The notes beneath the pieces are model-generated. The model worked only from the letters and a program-made list of their open reading frames with translations. It was not told the DNA's origin and did not search any database. Shown here piece after piece: positions 1 through 7,725 of a DNA stretch of 35,200 nt. This DNA comes from Armatimonadota bacterium (GTDB taxonomy: Bacteria; Sysuimicrobiota; Sysuimicrobiia; Sysuimicrobiales; Humicultoraceae). The first letter of the stretch is position 1; every line of letters starts with the position of its first letter. The stretch is from the NCBI GenBank assembly GCA_031459715.1, contig JAVKIA010000026.1, positions 1-35,200 on the forward strand. The letters are read 5' to 3'. A program made the translations under genes and the position numbers.

Positions 1-1
1 G

Positions 2-256
2 ATGCTGGCCCGTCTGAGTCTTGGACCGGAGCACGAGTCCTGGATGATGATGAGCGGACTCATCGCTCTTTGCGTCTTGCTGGCAGTGGCGCTGGTCGTC
101 CTGCCCCTGTTCGGGGCGCGCGTGGCCGTGGTCACGGCGGTCACGGCCGTCCTGGGGATCCTGGTCATGTGCTACATCATCTGCGTATCCCGCGTATTTC
201 TGCGGAACACGCCCGCCGGCCATGCGGGCAGGCATGTGCACCGGGGTTTCCACTGA
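2..256 (+). CDS. Small two-TM membrane protein, possibly 5'-truncated
   Basis: This 84-aa frame has two hydrophobic stretches (about residues 18-38 and 41-63) and a short tail with four His residues (GHAGRHVHRGFH). The first ATG is at base 2, so the window edge may hide a longer N-terminus. A run of three Met codons from base 44 could equally be the real start and would give a 70-aa protein. I do not recognise the family. It sits 63 bases before the copper ATPase gene and points the same way. The His-rich end would suit a metal-related accessory role, but that is inference from context. Confidence 0.5.
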   Translation: MLARLSLGPEHESWMMMSGLIALCVLLAVALVVLPLFGARVAVVTAVTAVLGILVMCYIICVSRVFLRNTPAGHAGRHVHRGFH

Positions 257-319
257 GCTCTGGCGCCGCCGGAGCGGGACGGCCCACATCGGCCGATCTC
301 TGAGGAGGAAGCTGTCAGA

Positions 320-2917
320 ATGATTGATCAAAAGCAGAAGCACGTCGGGAACCCCAAGCTGACGGAGATCGCCCTCCCGGTGAGAGGGATGTCCTGCGCG
401 TCATGCGTGGCCACCGTGGAAGGCGCGCTGCGCGGCATCGACGGTGTGGCCTCGGCGACGGCCAGTCTCACCGCCGAGAAGGCCTTCGTTACCTTCGATC
501 CGGGCAAGGTGCGCCTGGCCGACCTGGAGCAGGCCATCCGGGATGTCGGGTACGAGGTGGGGAAGGAAGTCCTGGCGCTGCAGATCGGCGGGATGAGCTG
601 CGCCTCCTGCGTGACGTCCATCGAGACGGCGGTGGGCAGCCTGCCGGGCGTAGCCTCCGTGCAGGTGAACCTGCCCGCGGGGACGGCAACGGTGACGTAC
701 TACCCCGGCCTGGTCACCCCGGCCCTGATCAAGCGAACGATCCGCGATCTGGGCTACCAGGCCGCCGAGAGGCTGGAGGGAGCGGCGGCTCTGGACCGGG
801 AGCGGGAGGCCCGCCGTCGGGAGATCCGCCGCCAGGGGCGGTGGATGCTGGTGGCCTGGCCGCTGGCGCTGGTAGTCATGCTGGGGACCTTCCAGGATGT
901 CTGGATCCTCCCGCGTTTCGTGCCAGGGGTCCTGGCGAATCCTCTCATCCTCTTCGCCCTGACCACGCCCATCGTCTTCGGCCCCGGGTGGCAGTTCTTC
1001 ATCAATAGCTACAGGGGGCTGCGCCACGGGGTGACTGACATGAACCTGCTCTACGCCACAGGAATCGGCGCGGCCTACCTCATCGCCGTGATCAACACCT
1101 TCTTCCCCCATGCAGGTTTCGGCGGGCCGGAGGCGACGTTCTACGAGGCGGCAGCGCTGCTCACCGCCTTCATCATCCTGGGCCGATACCTGGAGGCGCT
1201 GACCCGCGGCCGCGCCTCGGAAGCCATCCGCAAACTGATGAGCCTGCAGCCGAAGGTTGCCCGGGTGCTGCGTAACGGCGCCGAGGTGGAGATTCCTGCG
1301 GACGAGGTAGAGGTGGATGAAGTGGTCGTTGTGCGTCCCGGCGAGCAGATCCCGGTAGACGGGATCGTCCTTGAGGGCTACTCGGCTGTCGACCAGTCGA
1401 TGATCACCGGCGAGTCCATGCCTGTGGAAAAGCGGGCGGGCGATGAGGTCATCGGCGGCACGATGAACAAGACGGGCGCCTTTAAGTTCCGGGCCACCAA
1501 GGTCGGCCGCGACACGGCGCTGGCACAGATCATCAAGCTGGTCGAAGACGCCCAGACCAGCAAGGCGCCCATCCAGCGGCTGGCTGACCTGGTCGCCGGC
1601 AAGTTCATATTCTGGGTACACGTGCTGGCCCTGGCAGTCTTCCTCTTCTGGTTCTTCATCGGCTACGCCCGGTTCTTCTCCCCGGAGACCCGCCTGATGC
1701 TCACCCCCTACACGCTGGCCGGCGTGGGGGTGTTCGGCTTTGCCCTGCTGGTCTCCGTGGCGGTGCTGGTGATCTCCTGCCCCTGCGCCGTGGGCATGGC
1801 CACGCCCAGCGCCATAATGGCCGGCACCGGTAAGGCGGCGGAGCACGGCATCCTCTTCAAGGGCGCCGACGCCATCGAGGCGGCCAGCCGGCTCACCCAC
1901 ATCGTCTTCGATAAGACCGGCACCCTGACAAGAGGCGAGCCGTCGGTTACCGACGTGGTGGCCGCAGAGGGGTGGTTGGAGGACCGGGTGCTGCGCCTGG
2001 GGGCGGCTGCGGAGGTGAACTCGGAGCATCCCCTGGGAGAGGCCATCGTGCGGGCGGCGCGCGGCCGCGGGCTGGCCGTGGACGAGCCCGAGGCCTTCAG
2101 CGCCATCCCCGGACATGGAGTGGAGGCCCGTGTCGGCGGCCGCATGGTGCTGCTGGGGAACCGGCGTCTGATGCGTGACCGCGGGGTAGACATCACTGCC
2201 TTTCGGGGTCAGGCGGAGCGCCTGGAGGAAGACGGCAAGACAGTCATGTTTGTGGCCGCCGACGGGCAAGTAGCCGGCCTCATCGCCGTAGCCGATACGC
2301 TCAAGGAGCACTCTGCGGAGGCCGTGCACATCCTGCACCGTCTGGGGCTGCGCGTGGTCATGATCACCGGAGACAACCGGCGGACCGCGGAAGCCATCGC
2401 CCGGCAGGTGGGGATCGACCGCGTCCTGGCCGAGGTCCTGCCGCAGGACAAGGCCCTGGAGGTCAAGGGCATGCAGATGCGCGGCATGCGCGTGGCCATG
2501 GTCGGTGATGGCATCAACGACGCCCCTGCGCTGGCCCAGGCCGACGTGGGCATGGCCATCGGCTCGGGCACCGACGTGGCCAAGGAGACGGGGCACGTGG
2601 TCCTGATCAAGGACGACCTGCGGGACGTGGTCACGGCCATCGAGGTGGCCAAGGCCACGATGCGCAAGGTCAAGCAGAACCTCTTCTGGGCGTTCGTCTA
2701 CAACACGGTGACCATTCCCATCGCCGCCGGTCTCCTCTACCCCTGGTCCCGGCAGGTGGTCAGCCCGGAGATCGCCGCCTTCCTCATGGCCATCAGCTCG
2801 CTGACGGTGACGCTGAACACGACGCTGCTCAAGCGGTTTGTCCCCAGCCTGCGAGGCGGCAGGGCTCTGGCTGGCATCCGGCGGGAGCTGGCACCCCTGG
2901 TAGGCGTCCCGCACTGA
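320..2917 (+). CDS. copA: Copper-translocating P1B-type ATPase (CopA-like)
   Basis: This 865-aa protein exports Cu(I) across the cytoplasmic membrane using ATP. It has two N-terminal heavy-metal-binding domains with GMSCASC at residues 23-29 and 91-97. The actuator loop is TGES (363-366), the transmembrane metal site is CPC (487-489), and the phosphorylated Asp is D531 in DKTGT. It also has the SEHPLGEA loop of P1B pumps, GDGINDAP (729-736), and the last two helices with YN and MAISS. The CPC, YN and M-SS residues are those of the Cu(I) subgroup, not the Zn/Cd or Co subgroups. AGGAGG (303-308) lies 11 bases before the ATG. The length is normal for a two-HMA CopA. No linked CopZ or complete CsoR/CueR regulator is visible; the nearest regulators are the two-component genes from 5599. 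Confidence 0.95.
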   Translation: MIDQKQKHVGNPKLTEIALPVRGMSCASCVATVEGALRGIDGVASATASLTAEKAFVTFDPGKVRLADLEQAIRDVGYEVGKEVLALQIGGMSCASCVTSIETAVGSLPGVASVQVNLPAGTATVTYYPGLVTPALIKRTIRDLGYQAAERLEGAAALDREREARRREIRRQGRWMLVAWPLALVVMLGTFQDVWILPRFVPGVLANPLILFALTTPIVFGPGWQFFINSYRGLRHGVTDMNLLYATGIGAAYLIAVINTFFPHAGFGGPEATFYEAAALLTAFIILGRYLEALTRGRASEAIRKLMSLQPKVARVLRNGAEVEIPADEVEVDEVVVVRPGEQIPVDGIVLEGYSAVDQSMITGESMPVEKRAGDEVIGGTMNKTGAFKFRATKVGRDTALAQIIKLVEDAQTSKAPIQRLADLVAGKFIFWVHVLALAVFLFWFFIGYARFFSPETRLMLTPYTLAGVGVFGFALLVSVAVLVISCPCAVGMATPSAIMAGTGKAAEHGILFKGADAIEAASRLTHIVFDKTGTLTRGEPSVTDVVAAEGWLEDRVLRLGAAAEVNSEHPLGEAIVRAARGRGLAVDEPEAFSAIPGHGVEARVGGRMVLLGNRRLMRDRGVDITAFRGQAERLEEDGKTVMFVAADGQVAGLIAVADTLKEHSAEAVHILHRLGLRVVMITGDNRRTAEAIARQVGIDRVLAEVLPQDKALEVKGMQMRGMRVAMVGDGINDAPALAQADVGMAIGSGTDVAKETGHVVLIKDDLRDVVTAIEVAKATMRKVKQNLFWAFVYNTVTIPIAAGLLYPWSRQVVSPEIAAFLMAISSLTVTLNTTLLKRFVPSLRGGRALAGIRRELAPLVGVPH

Positions 2918-2929
2918 GGAGGAAGGGCC

Positions 2930-3130
2930 ATGCGACAGAGCAGCACCGTGCGCCTGGCAGGTCTTCTGGGCATGGGCATCGCGCTGGCCGCGGCGGCGGC
3001 CTTCTACGGCGCGGCCACCGTCGCTGGCTACGCCCCCGTTGCCCGCTACGGTGGGGCCCTGTGGGTGGGCCTGCTGGCCTGGATCATCACCATGCCTGTG
3101 CTGGCGCCCCTGCTCCGGCGGCGGGCGTAG
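2930..3130 (+). CDS. Small two-TM membrane protein
   Basis: This is a 66-aa protein with a short basic N-terminus, two hydrophobic segments (about 10-32 and 41-60) and a LRRRA end. The ribosome site GAGGAGG overlaps the stop codon of the ATPase gene, with only 12 bases between the two frames, so it is very likely cotranscribed with copA. It contains no Cys or His motif. I do not recognise the family. Its place between CopA and a His-rich membrane peptide suggests a membrane accessory of the copper module, which is inference only. Confidence 0.6.
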   Translation: MRQSSTVRLAGLLGMGIALAAAAAFYGAATVAGYAPVARYGGALWVGLLAWIITMPVLAPLLRRRA

Positions 3131-3160
3131 GCGGAGGACCGCTTTCGGGAGGAGATGGCG

Positions 3161-3463
3161 ATGGCAGAGCTGTGGCAGGCATACGGGAACTGGATTCTCT
3201 TCGCGCTGTTCTTCATCCTCATGATGGGGCACCATCTGTTCATGGGACACGGCGGCCATGGCGGGCGGCGCGTTGCGGCGGGCGGGACGGCGCACGGAGA
3301 GGGGCACGGAGAGGGGCACAGGGAGCGGCACGATGAGGCGCCCAAGGAGGTGCACGGAGAGGGGAACCTGGAGGGGCACGCAGAGGGGCACCCTCACAGC
3401 GCGAAGGGGAGCGCCGCCACGCCGCGTCGCTACCGGGGGCATTCCGGGGGCTGCTGCCATTGA
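3161..3463 (+). CDS. His-rich single-TM protein with HxEG repeats
   Basis: This 100-aa protein has an N-terminal membrane helix (about residues 10-26, ending in MMGHHLFMGHGGHGG), then a soluble tail made mostly of His, Gly and Glu, closing with GGCCH. The tail contains eight tetrapeptide units of the type H-x-E-G. The layout resembles short DUF2933-like proteins found beside copper and mercury genes, but no formal match was made. Two ATGs lie six bases apart. I prefer 3161 because GGGAGG (3148-3152) is then about eight bases away; from 3155 it would be only two. It probably binds divalent or monovalent metal at the membrane surface (inference from composition and the copA neighbour). Confidence 0.65.
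   Translation: MAELWQAYGNWILFALFFILMMGHHLFMGHGGHGGRRVAAGGTAHGEGHGEGHRERHDEAPKEVHGEGNLEGHAEGHPHSAKGSAATPRRYRGHSGGCCH
3292..3387 (+). repeat. Eight tandem copies of a 12-bp unit inside the His-rich gene
   Basis: Units begin at 3292, 3304, 3316, 3328, 3340, 3352, 3364 and 3376 with a strict 12-base period. The consensus is GCACGGAGAGGG. Copies 1, 2 and 6 are identical; the others carry one to several substitutions. The period is a multiple of three, so each unit encodes one H-x-E-G tetrapeptide and copy-number change would not break the frame. Confidence 0.9.
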
Positions 3464-3479
3464 GCCAAGGAGGGCTGGC

Positions 3480-4121
3480 ATGCGGCTGAGGCGACGGTTG
3501 GCTGCTGTGGTCCTGTTGGCCGCGGCATTTGCCCTAACCCCTGGGGGCACGGCGCTGGCGCACAAGGGGAAGTTGCCCCAGGACGCCCTCACCCTGGTGC
3601 GACAGGCCGCCGCCCTGCTGGCGCAGAACCCGGGGATGACTGGCGAGGTGCGGGAGCGCCTGCAGGCCGCCCTGAAATCCAGGAAGCCGGAAGGCGTTCG
3701 CCTGGAGCAGGTGGCTGAGGCGCTGCGCGCCCTGGAGCGGCGGGACGTCGCTACCGCGCGTCGCCTGCTGGCGATGGCCATCATGCCGGCCGGTATGCCG
3801 ATGCCTGCTCCGGGACCTGGTGGCAGCGTGCCGCCGCGCCCGCAGGGACGGGTGGGTCTCCCCCGGACCGCGCCGGGGCTCGGTTCGGTGCCCGTGCCAC
3901 CTCCCGCTGCACCGGAGAGCCAACAGCAGGCCTCGCCCGTTGCACCGACGGGCAGGCAACAGGCCCAACCGGCGTCCGTGGTGGCAGCAATGCAGATGAG
4001 CGAGCCCCTGCGCGCCCGCTTCGGCGGTTCGACGGTGGAGATCCTCTTTCTGGCGGCCGGCATCGGGCTCGTCGGGCTGGGTCTGTTCCTCCTGCGGCCA
4101 GGAAAGGAGGGAGGGCGGTGA
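3480..4121 (+). CDS. Exported helical/Pro-rich protein with C-terminal TM
   Basis: The frame is open upstream of 3480, but AAGGAGG at 3468-3474 and the signal peptide that follows (MRLRRRL, then a hydrophobic core ending near TALA-HKG) fix the start here, giving 213 aa. The mature part has a helical domain of about 75 residues (roughly 30-105), then a Pro/Gly/Gln-rich linker, and one membrane helix near the C-terminus (about 185-206) followed by a basic tail. The protein should therefore sit outside the membrane, anchored at its end. I do not know a function. It lies between the His-rich protein and the cytochrome b gene, and its stop overlaps the cytochrome start (GTGA), which implies translational coupling. 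Confidence 0.6.
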   Translation: MRLRRRLAAVVLLAAAFALTPGGTALAHKGKLPQDALTLVRQAAALLAQNPGMTGEVRERLQAALKSRKPEGVRLEQVAEALRALERRDVATARRLLAMAIMPAGMPMPAPGPGGSVPPRPQGRVGLPRTAPGLGSVPVPPPAAPESQQQASPVAPTGRQQAQPASVVAAMQMSEPLRARFGGSTVEILFLAAGIGLVGLGLFLLRPGKEGGR

Positions 4122-5143
4122 CCGGAAAGACCGGTCTGTGGCGGGCCGTGGACGAGCGGCTGAAGCTGTCGGAACTGGCTTATCCTGTCCCGCGCCACGC
4201 CAACACCCTGGCCTACTCTCTGGGGGGCATCTCCCTCATCGGTTTTCTCGTGCTGATCGTCTCCGGCGTCCTGCTCGCCCAATACTATGTGCCGTTCCCG
4301 CAGTCCGCCAACGACAGCGTCCGGACCATGATGCAGACTACCGGCATCGCCCGCCTCCTGCGGGGCGTACACTACTGGGCCGCACAGGTGGTCATGGTTA
4401 CGGTGCTGCTGCACATGATCCGGGTCTTCACCGCGGGGGCCTTCAAGAAGCCCCGTGAGGCAAACTGGATCATCGGTGTCGGGTTGCTGGCTTCCACCGT
4501 CGGCCTGTTCTTCACCGGGACGGTCCTGAAGTGGGACCAGGAGGGCTTCGAGGCCCTGGAGCATAACGTGGCCATCGGCCACCTGCTGGGCGGCCTGGGG
4601 CACTGGTTTACCCCGTCGTTTGCGGAAAACGTCCCGCTGCTGGTCCGCCTCTACATCGCCCACATCAATATCCTGCCGGGCATCCTGCTGTTGCTCGTGG
4701 CCGCCCACTTCTGGCTGATCAAACAGCACGGCATCTCCCGGAGGCCGGGTCAACCGGCAGGGGAGATGCTGCCCTTCACGACGCACCTCAAGCATCTGGC
4801 CAAGTACGGGCTGATCCTGGGTGGGCTCCTGCTGATCCTGGCAGTCCTGCTCCCGCCGACAGTGGGGCCGGCTCCCGTGGAAGGGATCGAGGTGACGAAA
4901 CCGCCCTGGCCCTTCCTGCCTCTCTTCGCCGTGGAGAACTGGATCGGCATCCCCGGTCTGTTCTGGGCCAACGTCCTCATCTTCATCCTCCTGCTGCTGG
5001 TTCCGTTCGTCGATCGTCGCCCGGAGGAGACTGCGGTCCGGCCGCCCGTCCGCCTCGTGGTGGGGCTCGCCGCGCTTCTGGGGCTGGTCGTGCTTGGGCT
5101 GCTGGCCTGGCTCACGCCGGGGGCGGTGCACGTGGGAGGCTAG
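4118..5143 (+). CDS. b6-like diheme cytochrome b
   Basis: This 341-aa integral membrane protein should carry two b hemes and take part in quinol oxidation. Heme ligands are visible as H85/H99 and H182/H197. The spacings are 14 and 15; the 15-residue spacing in the fourth helix is that of cytochrome b6 rather than mitochondrial-type cytochrome b. About four further membrane segments follow, so the protein appears to join b6-like and subunit-IV-like parts. The Qo-site PEWY motif is replaced by PPWPF. No Rieske protein, cytochrome c1 or other bc-complex gene is in the window, so its partner is unknown. The GTG start overlaps the previous stop, with GGAAAGGAGG just upstream. It could belong to a bc-type complex encoded elsewhere or to a stand-alone membrane oxidoreductase. 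Confidence 0.85.
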   Translation: MTGKTGLWRAVDERLKLSELAYPVPRHANTLAYSLGGISLIGFLVLIVSGVLLAQYYVPFPQSANDSVRTMMQTTGIARLLRGVHYWAAQVVMVTVLLHMIRVFTAGAFKKPREANWIIGVGLLASTVGLFFTGTVLKWDQEGFEALEHNVAIGHLLGGLGHWFTPSFAENVPLLVRLYIAHINILPGILLLLVAAHFWLIKQHGISRRPGQPAGEMLPFTTHLKHLAKYGLILGGLLLILAVLLPPTVGPAPVEGIEVTKPPWPFLPLFAVENWIGIPGLFWANVLIFILLLLVPFVDRRPEETAVRPPVRLVVGLAALLGLVVLGLLAWLTPGAVHVGG

Positions 5144-5175
5144 GACATGCTGCCGCGTGGCAAGGAGACGATGCC

Positions 5176-5295
5176 GTGAGACCGCCAGGCGATAACCTGC
5201 CCGAGGAGCCAGCGGGCGACCGCGTGCTGGCCCTGCTCCTCATCCTGGCTGCGGGGGCGCTGGCCCTCATGCTGGTCTGGCTGGTGGGGCGATGA
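5176..5295 (+). CDS. 39-aa single-TM peptide after cytochrome b
   Basis: This short frame starts with GTG, preceded by AAGGAG (5162-5167) at eight bases. It encodes a polar N-terminus of about 15 residues and a single 21-residue membrane helix ending in VGR. Tiny one-helix subunits are common in cytochrome b complexes, so it may be a small subunit of the cytochrome encoded 32 bases upstream. That role is inferred from position and topology. The frame is short, so coding status is likely but not proven. Confidence 0.5.
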   Translation: MRPPGDNLPEEPAGDRVLALLLILAAGALALMLVWLVGR

Positions 5296-5369
5296 TGGAC
5301 CCCCTGGACCGGATCGACCTCCTTGCCCGGCTGCGGACGATCCGCGGACACCTGCTATGGCCCGTCTGA
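5292..5369 (+). CDS. 25-aa ORF overlapping the previous stop
   Basis: ATG overlaps the upstream TGA (ATGA), and a second ATG follows directly. The product reads MMDPLDRIDLLARLRTIRGH and five more residues. Residues 9-19 look a little like the first helix of CsoR/FrmR copper or formaldehyde regulators (D-L-L-x-R-L-R-x-I-x-G), but nothing CsoR-like follows in any frame. It may be a translated coupled peptide, a gene relic or chance. Confidence 0.25.
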   Translation: MMDPLDRIDLLARLRTIRGHLLWPV

Positions 5370-5544
5370 CCGTGGGCGGGGCACGATGTTTCCGACGTGC
5401 GCGCTGGCGAAGCATGTTCCCGGAGACCCCCGCCGGCAGGAACTGAGCCTCCTCTCCCCCGCGGAGTACCTCATCAGCCGAGTTCCCGGCTGCGATGTCA
5501 AACCCCGGGCCGCGGCTGTCGTATAGTGAGGAGGGCTCTCGCCC

Positions 5545-5580
5545 ATGAGGAAAGAGGCCTGTCAATCCGGGCGTGGCTGA
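5545..5580 (+). other. Possible 11-aa leader peptide before the response regulator
   Basis: The short frame ATG...TGA (MRKEACQSGRG) has a strong ribosome site, AGGAGGG, about nine bases upstream, whereas the response regulator start 18 bases downstream has only a weak G-run before it. A TATAGT box lies at 5522-5527, but no convincing -35 element precedes it. The rest of 5370-5598 shows no gene. Leader function is speculative. Confidence 0.25.
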
Positions 5581-5598
5581 CGCTGTCGGGGGCCGCGG

Positions 5599-6279
5599 AT
5601 GAAGATCCTGGTGGTGGATGACGAGGAGACTATGGTCCGGTCACTCTCGGCCCTGCTGGCGCAGGAAGGCTACACCGTCGCTGTGGCCACCGACGGTCCC
5701 CGGGCGCTGCAGGCCGCCCGGGTGGAGCGGCCCGACCTGATTCTCCTGGACGTGCTGCTCCCGGGGATAGACGGGATCGAGGTCTGCCGGCAGATTCGCA
5801 CCTGGTCGACGGTCCCCATCATCATGCTGACAGCGAAGACGGCAGAGGTGGACAAGGTTGTCGGGCTGGAGGTCGGTGCCGACGACTACGTGACCAAACC
5901 CTTCAGCCCGCGGGAGCTGGTGGCGCGGGTCAAAGCTCAGCTACGCCGCGCGCAGATGCAGGCGCAGGAGGCCGGGCGAGACCGGCTGCGGTCCGGCGAG
6001 GTAGAGCTGGACATCGCCCGGCACCGGGTGACTGTCCGCGGCAAGGAGGTGGCCCTCTCCCCCAAGGAGTTCGATCTGCTGCGGGTACTGATGAGTCACC
6101 CCGGCCGCGTCCTGGGGCGCGATTACCTCCTGAACCAGGTCTGGGGTGAGGATTTCTTCGGCGACACGCGCACGCTGGACGTCCACATCCGGTGGCTGCG
6201 GGAGAAGATCGAGTCCGATCCCAGCACCCCCACCTACATTCAGACCGTCCACGGCGTGGGCTACCGCTTTCAGGGATAG
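5599..6279 (+). CDS. OmpR/PhoB-family response regulator
   Basis: This is a 226-aa two-component response regulator. The receiver domain (1-115) has the acidic pair D7/D8, phospho-acceptor D51 in LILLDVLLPG, T78 and K100 followed by PF. The C-terminal part (about 128-225) is a winged-helix DNA-binding domain with the usual LSPKEFDLL, GRVLGRDYLL and VHIRWLREKIE segments. All phosphotransfer residues are intact. The cognate kinase gene starts eight bases after the stop. The signal sensed and the targets are unknown. The upstream copper and cytochrome genes are candidates, because the order resembles metal- or respiration-responsive systems, but that is only context. Confidence 0.93.
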   Translation: MKILVVDDEETMVRSLSALLAQEGYTVAVATDGPRALQAARVERPDLILLDVLLPGIDGIEVCRQIRTWSTVPIIMLTAKTAEVDKVVGLEVGADDYVTKPFSPRELVARVKAQLRRAQMQAQEAGRDRLRSGEVELDIARHRVTVRGKEVALSPKEFDLLRVLMSHPGRVLGRDYLLNQVWGEDFFGDTRTLDVHIRWLREKIESDPSTPTYIQTVHGVGYRFQG

Positions 6280-6287
6280 ATGCCACC

Positions 6288-7691
6288 ATGTTCCGGCGCA
6301 TCCGCTGGAAGCTGCTGGCCACCTATCTCATCGTGGTCTCCCCGACGATCGTCTTTCTGGGTGTGCACCTGACGCGCCAGTTTGAGGCGGCCTACAGTGA
6401 GCGGTCCGAGGCGGACCTGCGGGACCTGGCCCGGCTGCTGAGTGCCGTGGCGCTCGACGGGCTGGGCAGCGGTCGTCCGGAGGTCCTTCGGCGGCAGGTG
6501 CAGGCTGTGCCCCCAAGAGCGGACCTCGCGGTCTTCGTGACCGACGCGGCGGGGACCGTGGTGGCCTCGCGGGGGCCCGCAGCTCCGATTCCCGGCGTCA
6601 GGGCTGAAGGTGCCGCTGTTGCTAATGCCCTGCGGGGAGAGGAGGTCAGCGGTACGGGCGCGGTTCCAGGTGGAGGAGAGGCCGTCTATGCCGCCGTGCC
6701 GGTGCGGGCCGGAGGTCGCGTCCTGGGAGCGGTGTACGTGCTGCGCCCGCTGACGTCGCTGCACGGGCAGATTCGGCACGTTCGCTGGGTGGTGGCCTGG
6801 GCCACGGTCGTGGCGCTGGCCATTGCCGGAGGGCTGGCCCTGCTCCTGGCGCGCAGCATCGCCGGCCCGGTCCAGGAGATGCAGGTCGCGGCCAGCCGCC
6901 TGGCCGCTGGCCACCTGGACCAGCGCATCCCCGTACGCACGCGCGACGAGCTGGGGGACCTGGCCCGTTCGCTCAACTACATGGCCAGCGAGCTGGCCCG
7001 CATCGATTCCCTGCGCCGGCAATTCGTCGCGGACGCCTCCCACGAATTGCGGACGCCCGTAGCCAACCTGGCCGTTGCCGTGGAGGCCCTCAAGGGCATG
7101 GTCTCCCCTGACCGGGGCGATGCGGCAGTATTGGTGGAAGCGGTGGAACACGAGGTGGGCCGGCTGCGCCGGCTGGTCGAAGACCTGCTGGACCTCTCCC
7201 TCGTTGAATCAGGTGAGGTGCGCCTGAATCTGCTCACAGTGCCTCCCGCCGAGATCATCCACCGCGCGGTGCAGCCCTTCTATCCCCGGGCGGAGGCGGG
7301 AGGCATCAGGTTGCAGGTGGAGCTCCCGGCGCGGCTGCCGTCGGTGAGAGCCGACCCGGAGCGGACGGTGCAGGTACTGACCAACCTGCTGGACAACGCC
7401 CTGAAGTACACGCCGCCCGGTGGCCAGGTAACTGTCAGCGCCAGCGAGCGCCGCGGCCACGTCCTGCTGGGCGTGGCCGATACCGGACCGGGAATCCCTG
7501 AAGCCGATCTGCCGCACATCTTCGACCGCTTCTACAAGGTGGACAAGTCGCGTACCGCCGCCCGCGGCGGAGCGGGGCTTGGCCTGGCCATCGCCAAGCG
7601 CCTGGTGGAGGCTCAGGGCGGGATCATTATGGCGGAGAATGTGGAGGGCCGTGGCGCGCGCTTCCTCGTGGCCCTTCCCCGGGCTGGATGA
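6288..7691 (+). CDS. Membrane sensor histidine kinase
   Basis: This 467-aa kinase should phosphorylate the adjacent response regulator. It has an N-terminal membrane helix (about 9-28), an extracytoplasmic sensor region of about 135 residues, a second helix (about 166-190), a HAMP linker, a HisKA domain with H252 in ASHELRTP, and a HATPase domain with N370 in LLDNALKYTP and the G boxes DTGPGIP and GGAGLGLAI. The reading frame is open further 5', but the ATG at 6288 gives a normal basic start before the first helix and lies just after the regulator stop. The sensor region shows no Cys or His cluster that would reveal a metal ligand. Confidence 0.93.
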   Translation: MFRRIRWKLLATYLIVVSPTIVFLGVHLTRQFEAAYSERSEADLRDLARLLSAVALDGLGSGRPEVLRRQVQAVPPRADLAVFVTDAAGTVVASRGPAAPIPGVRAEGAAVANALRGEEVSGTGAVPGGGEAVYAAVPVRAGGRVLGAVYVLRPLTSLHGQIRHVRWVVAWATVVALAIAGGLALLLARSIAGPVQEMQVAASRLAAGHLDQRIPVRTRDELGDLARSLNYMASELARIDSLRRQFVADASHELRTPVANLAVAVEALKGMVSPDRGDAAVLVEAVEHEVGRLRRLVEDLLDLSLVESGEVRLNLLTVPPAEIIHRAVQPFYPRAEAGGIRLQVELPARLPSVRADPERTVQVLTNLLDNALKYTPPGGQVTVSASERRGHVLLGVADTGPGIPEADLPHIFDRFYKVDKSRTAARGGAGLGLAIAKRLVEAQGGIIMAENVEGRGARFLVALPRAG

Positions 7692-7725
7692 ACCGCGGCT
7701 GGGCAAAGCAGAATGTCAGCGCGGT
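7692..7725. terminator. Hairpin between convergent genes
   Basis: ACCGCGGCTG (7692-7701) can pair with CAGCGCGGT (7717-7725) with one bulged base and a 15-base loop. It fills the gap between two convergent genes and could stop transcription from both sides. There is no T-run on either side, so it is not a classic intrinsic terminator. Confidence 0.35.

Noticed and set aside
3292-3387. CRISPR-like array
   Set aside because: The units are 12 bp, contiguous, without spacers, and in frame within a gene.
3258-3479. 5' extension of the exported Pro-rich protein
   Set aside because: It overlaps the His-rich gene in another frame, while a signal peptide and AAGGAGG mark 3480 as the start.
401-5131. 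Open antisense frame of 1576 codons on the - strand across copA and the cytochrome gene
   Set aside because: It mirrors well-supported + strand genes. Its protein is rich in His, Gln, Arg and Pro with no domain, typical of the antisense frame of high-GC genes.
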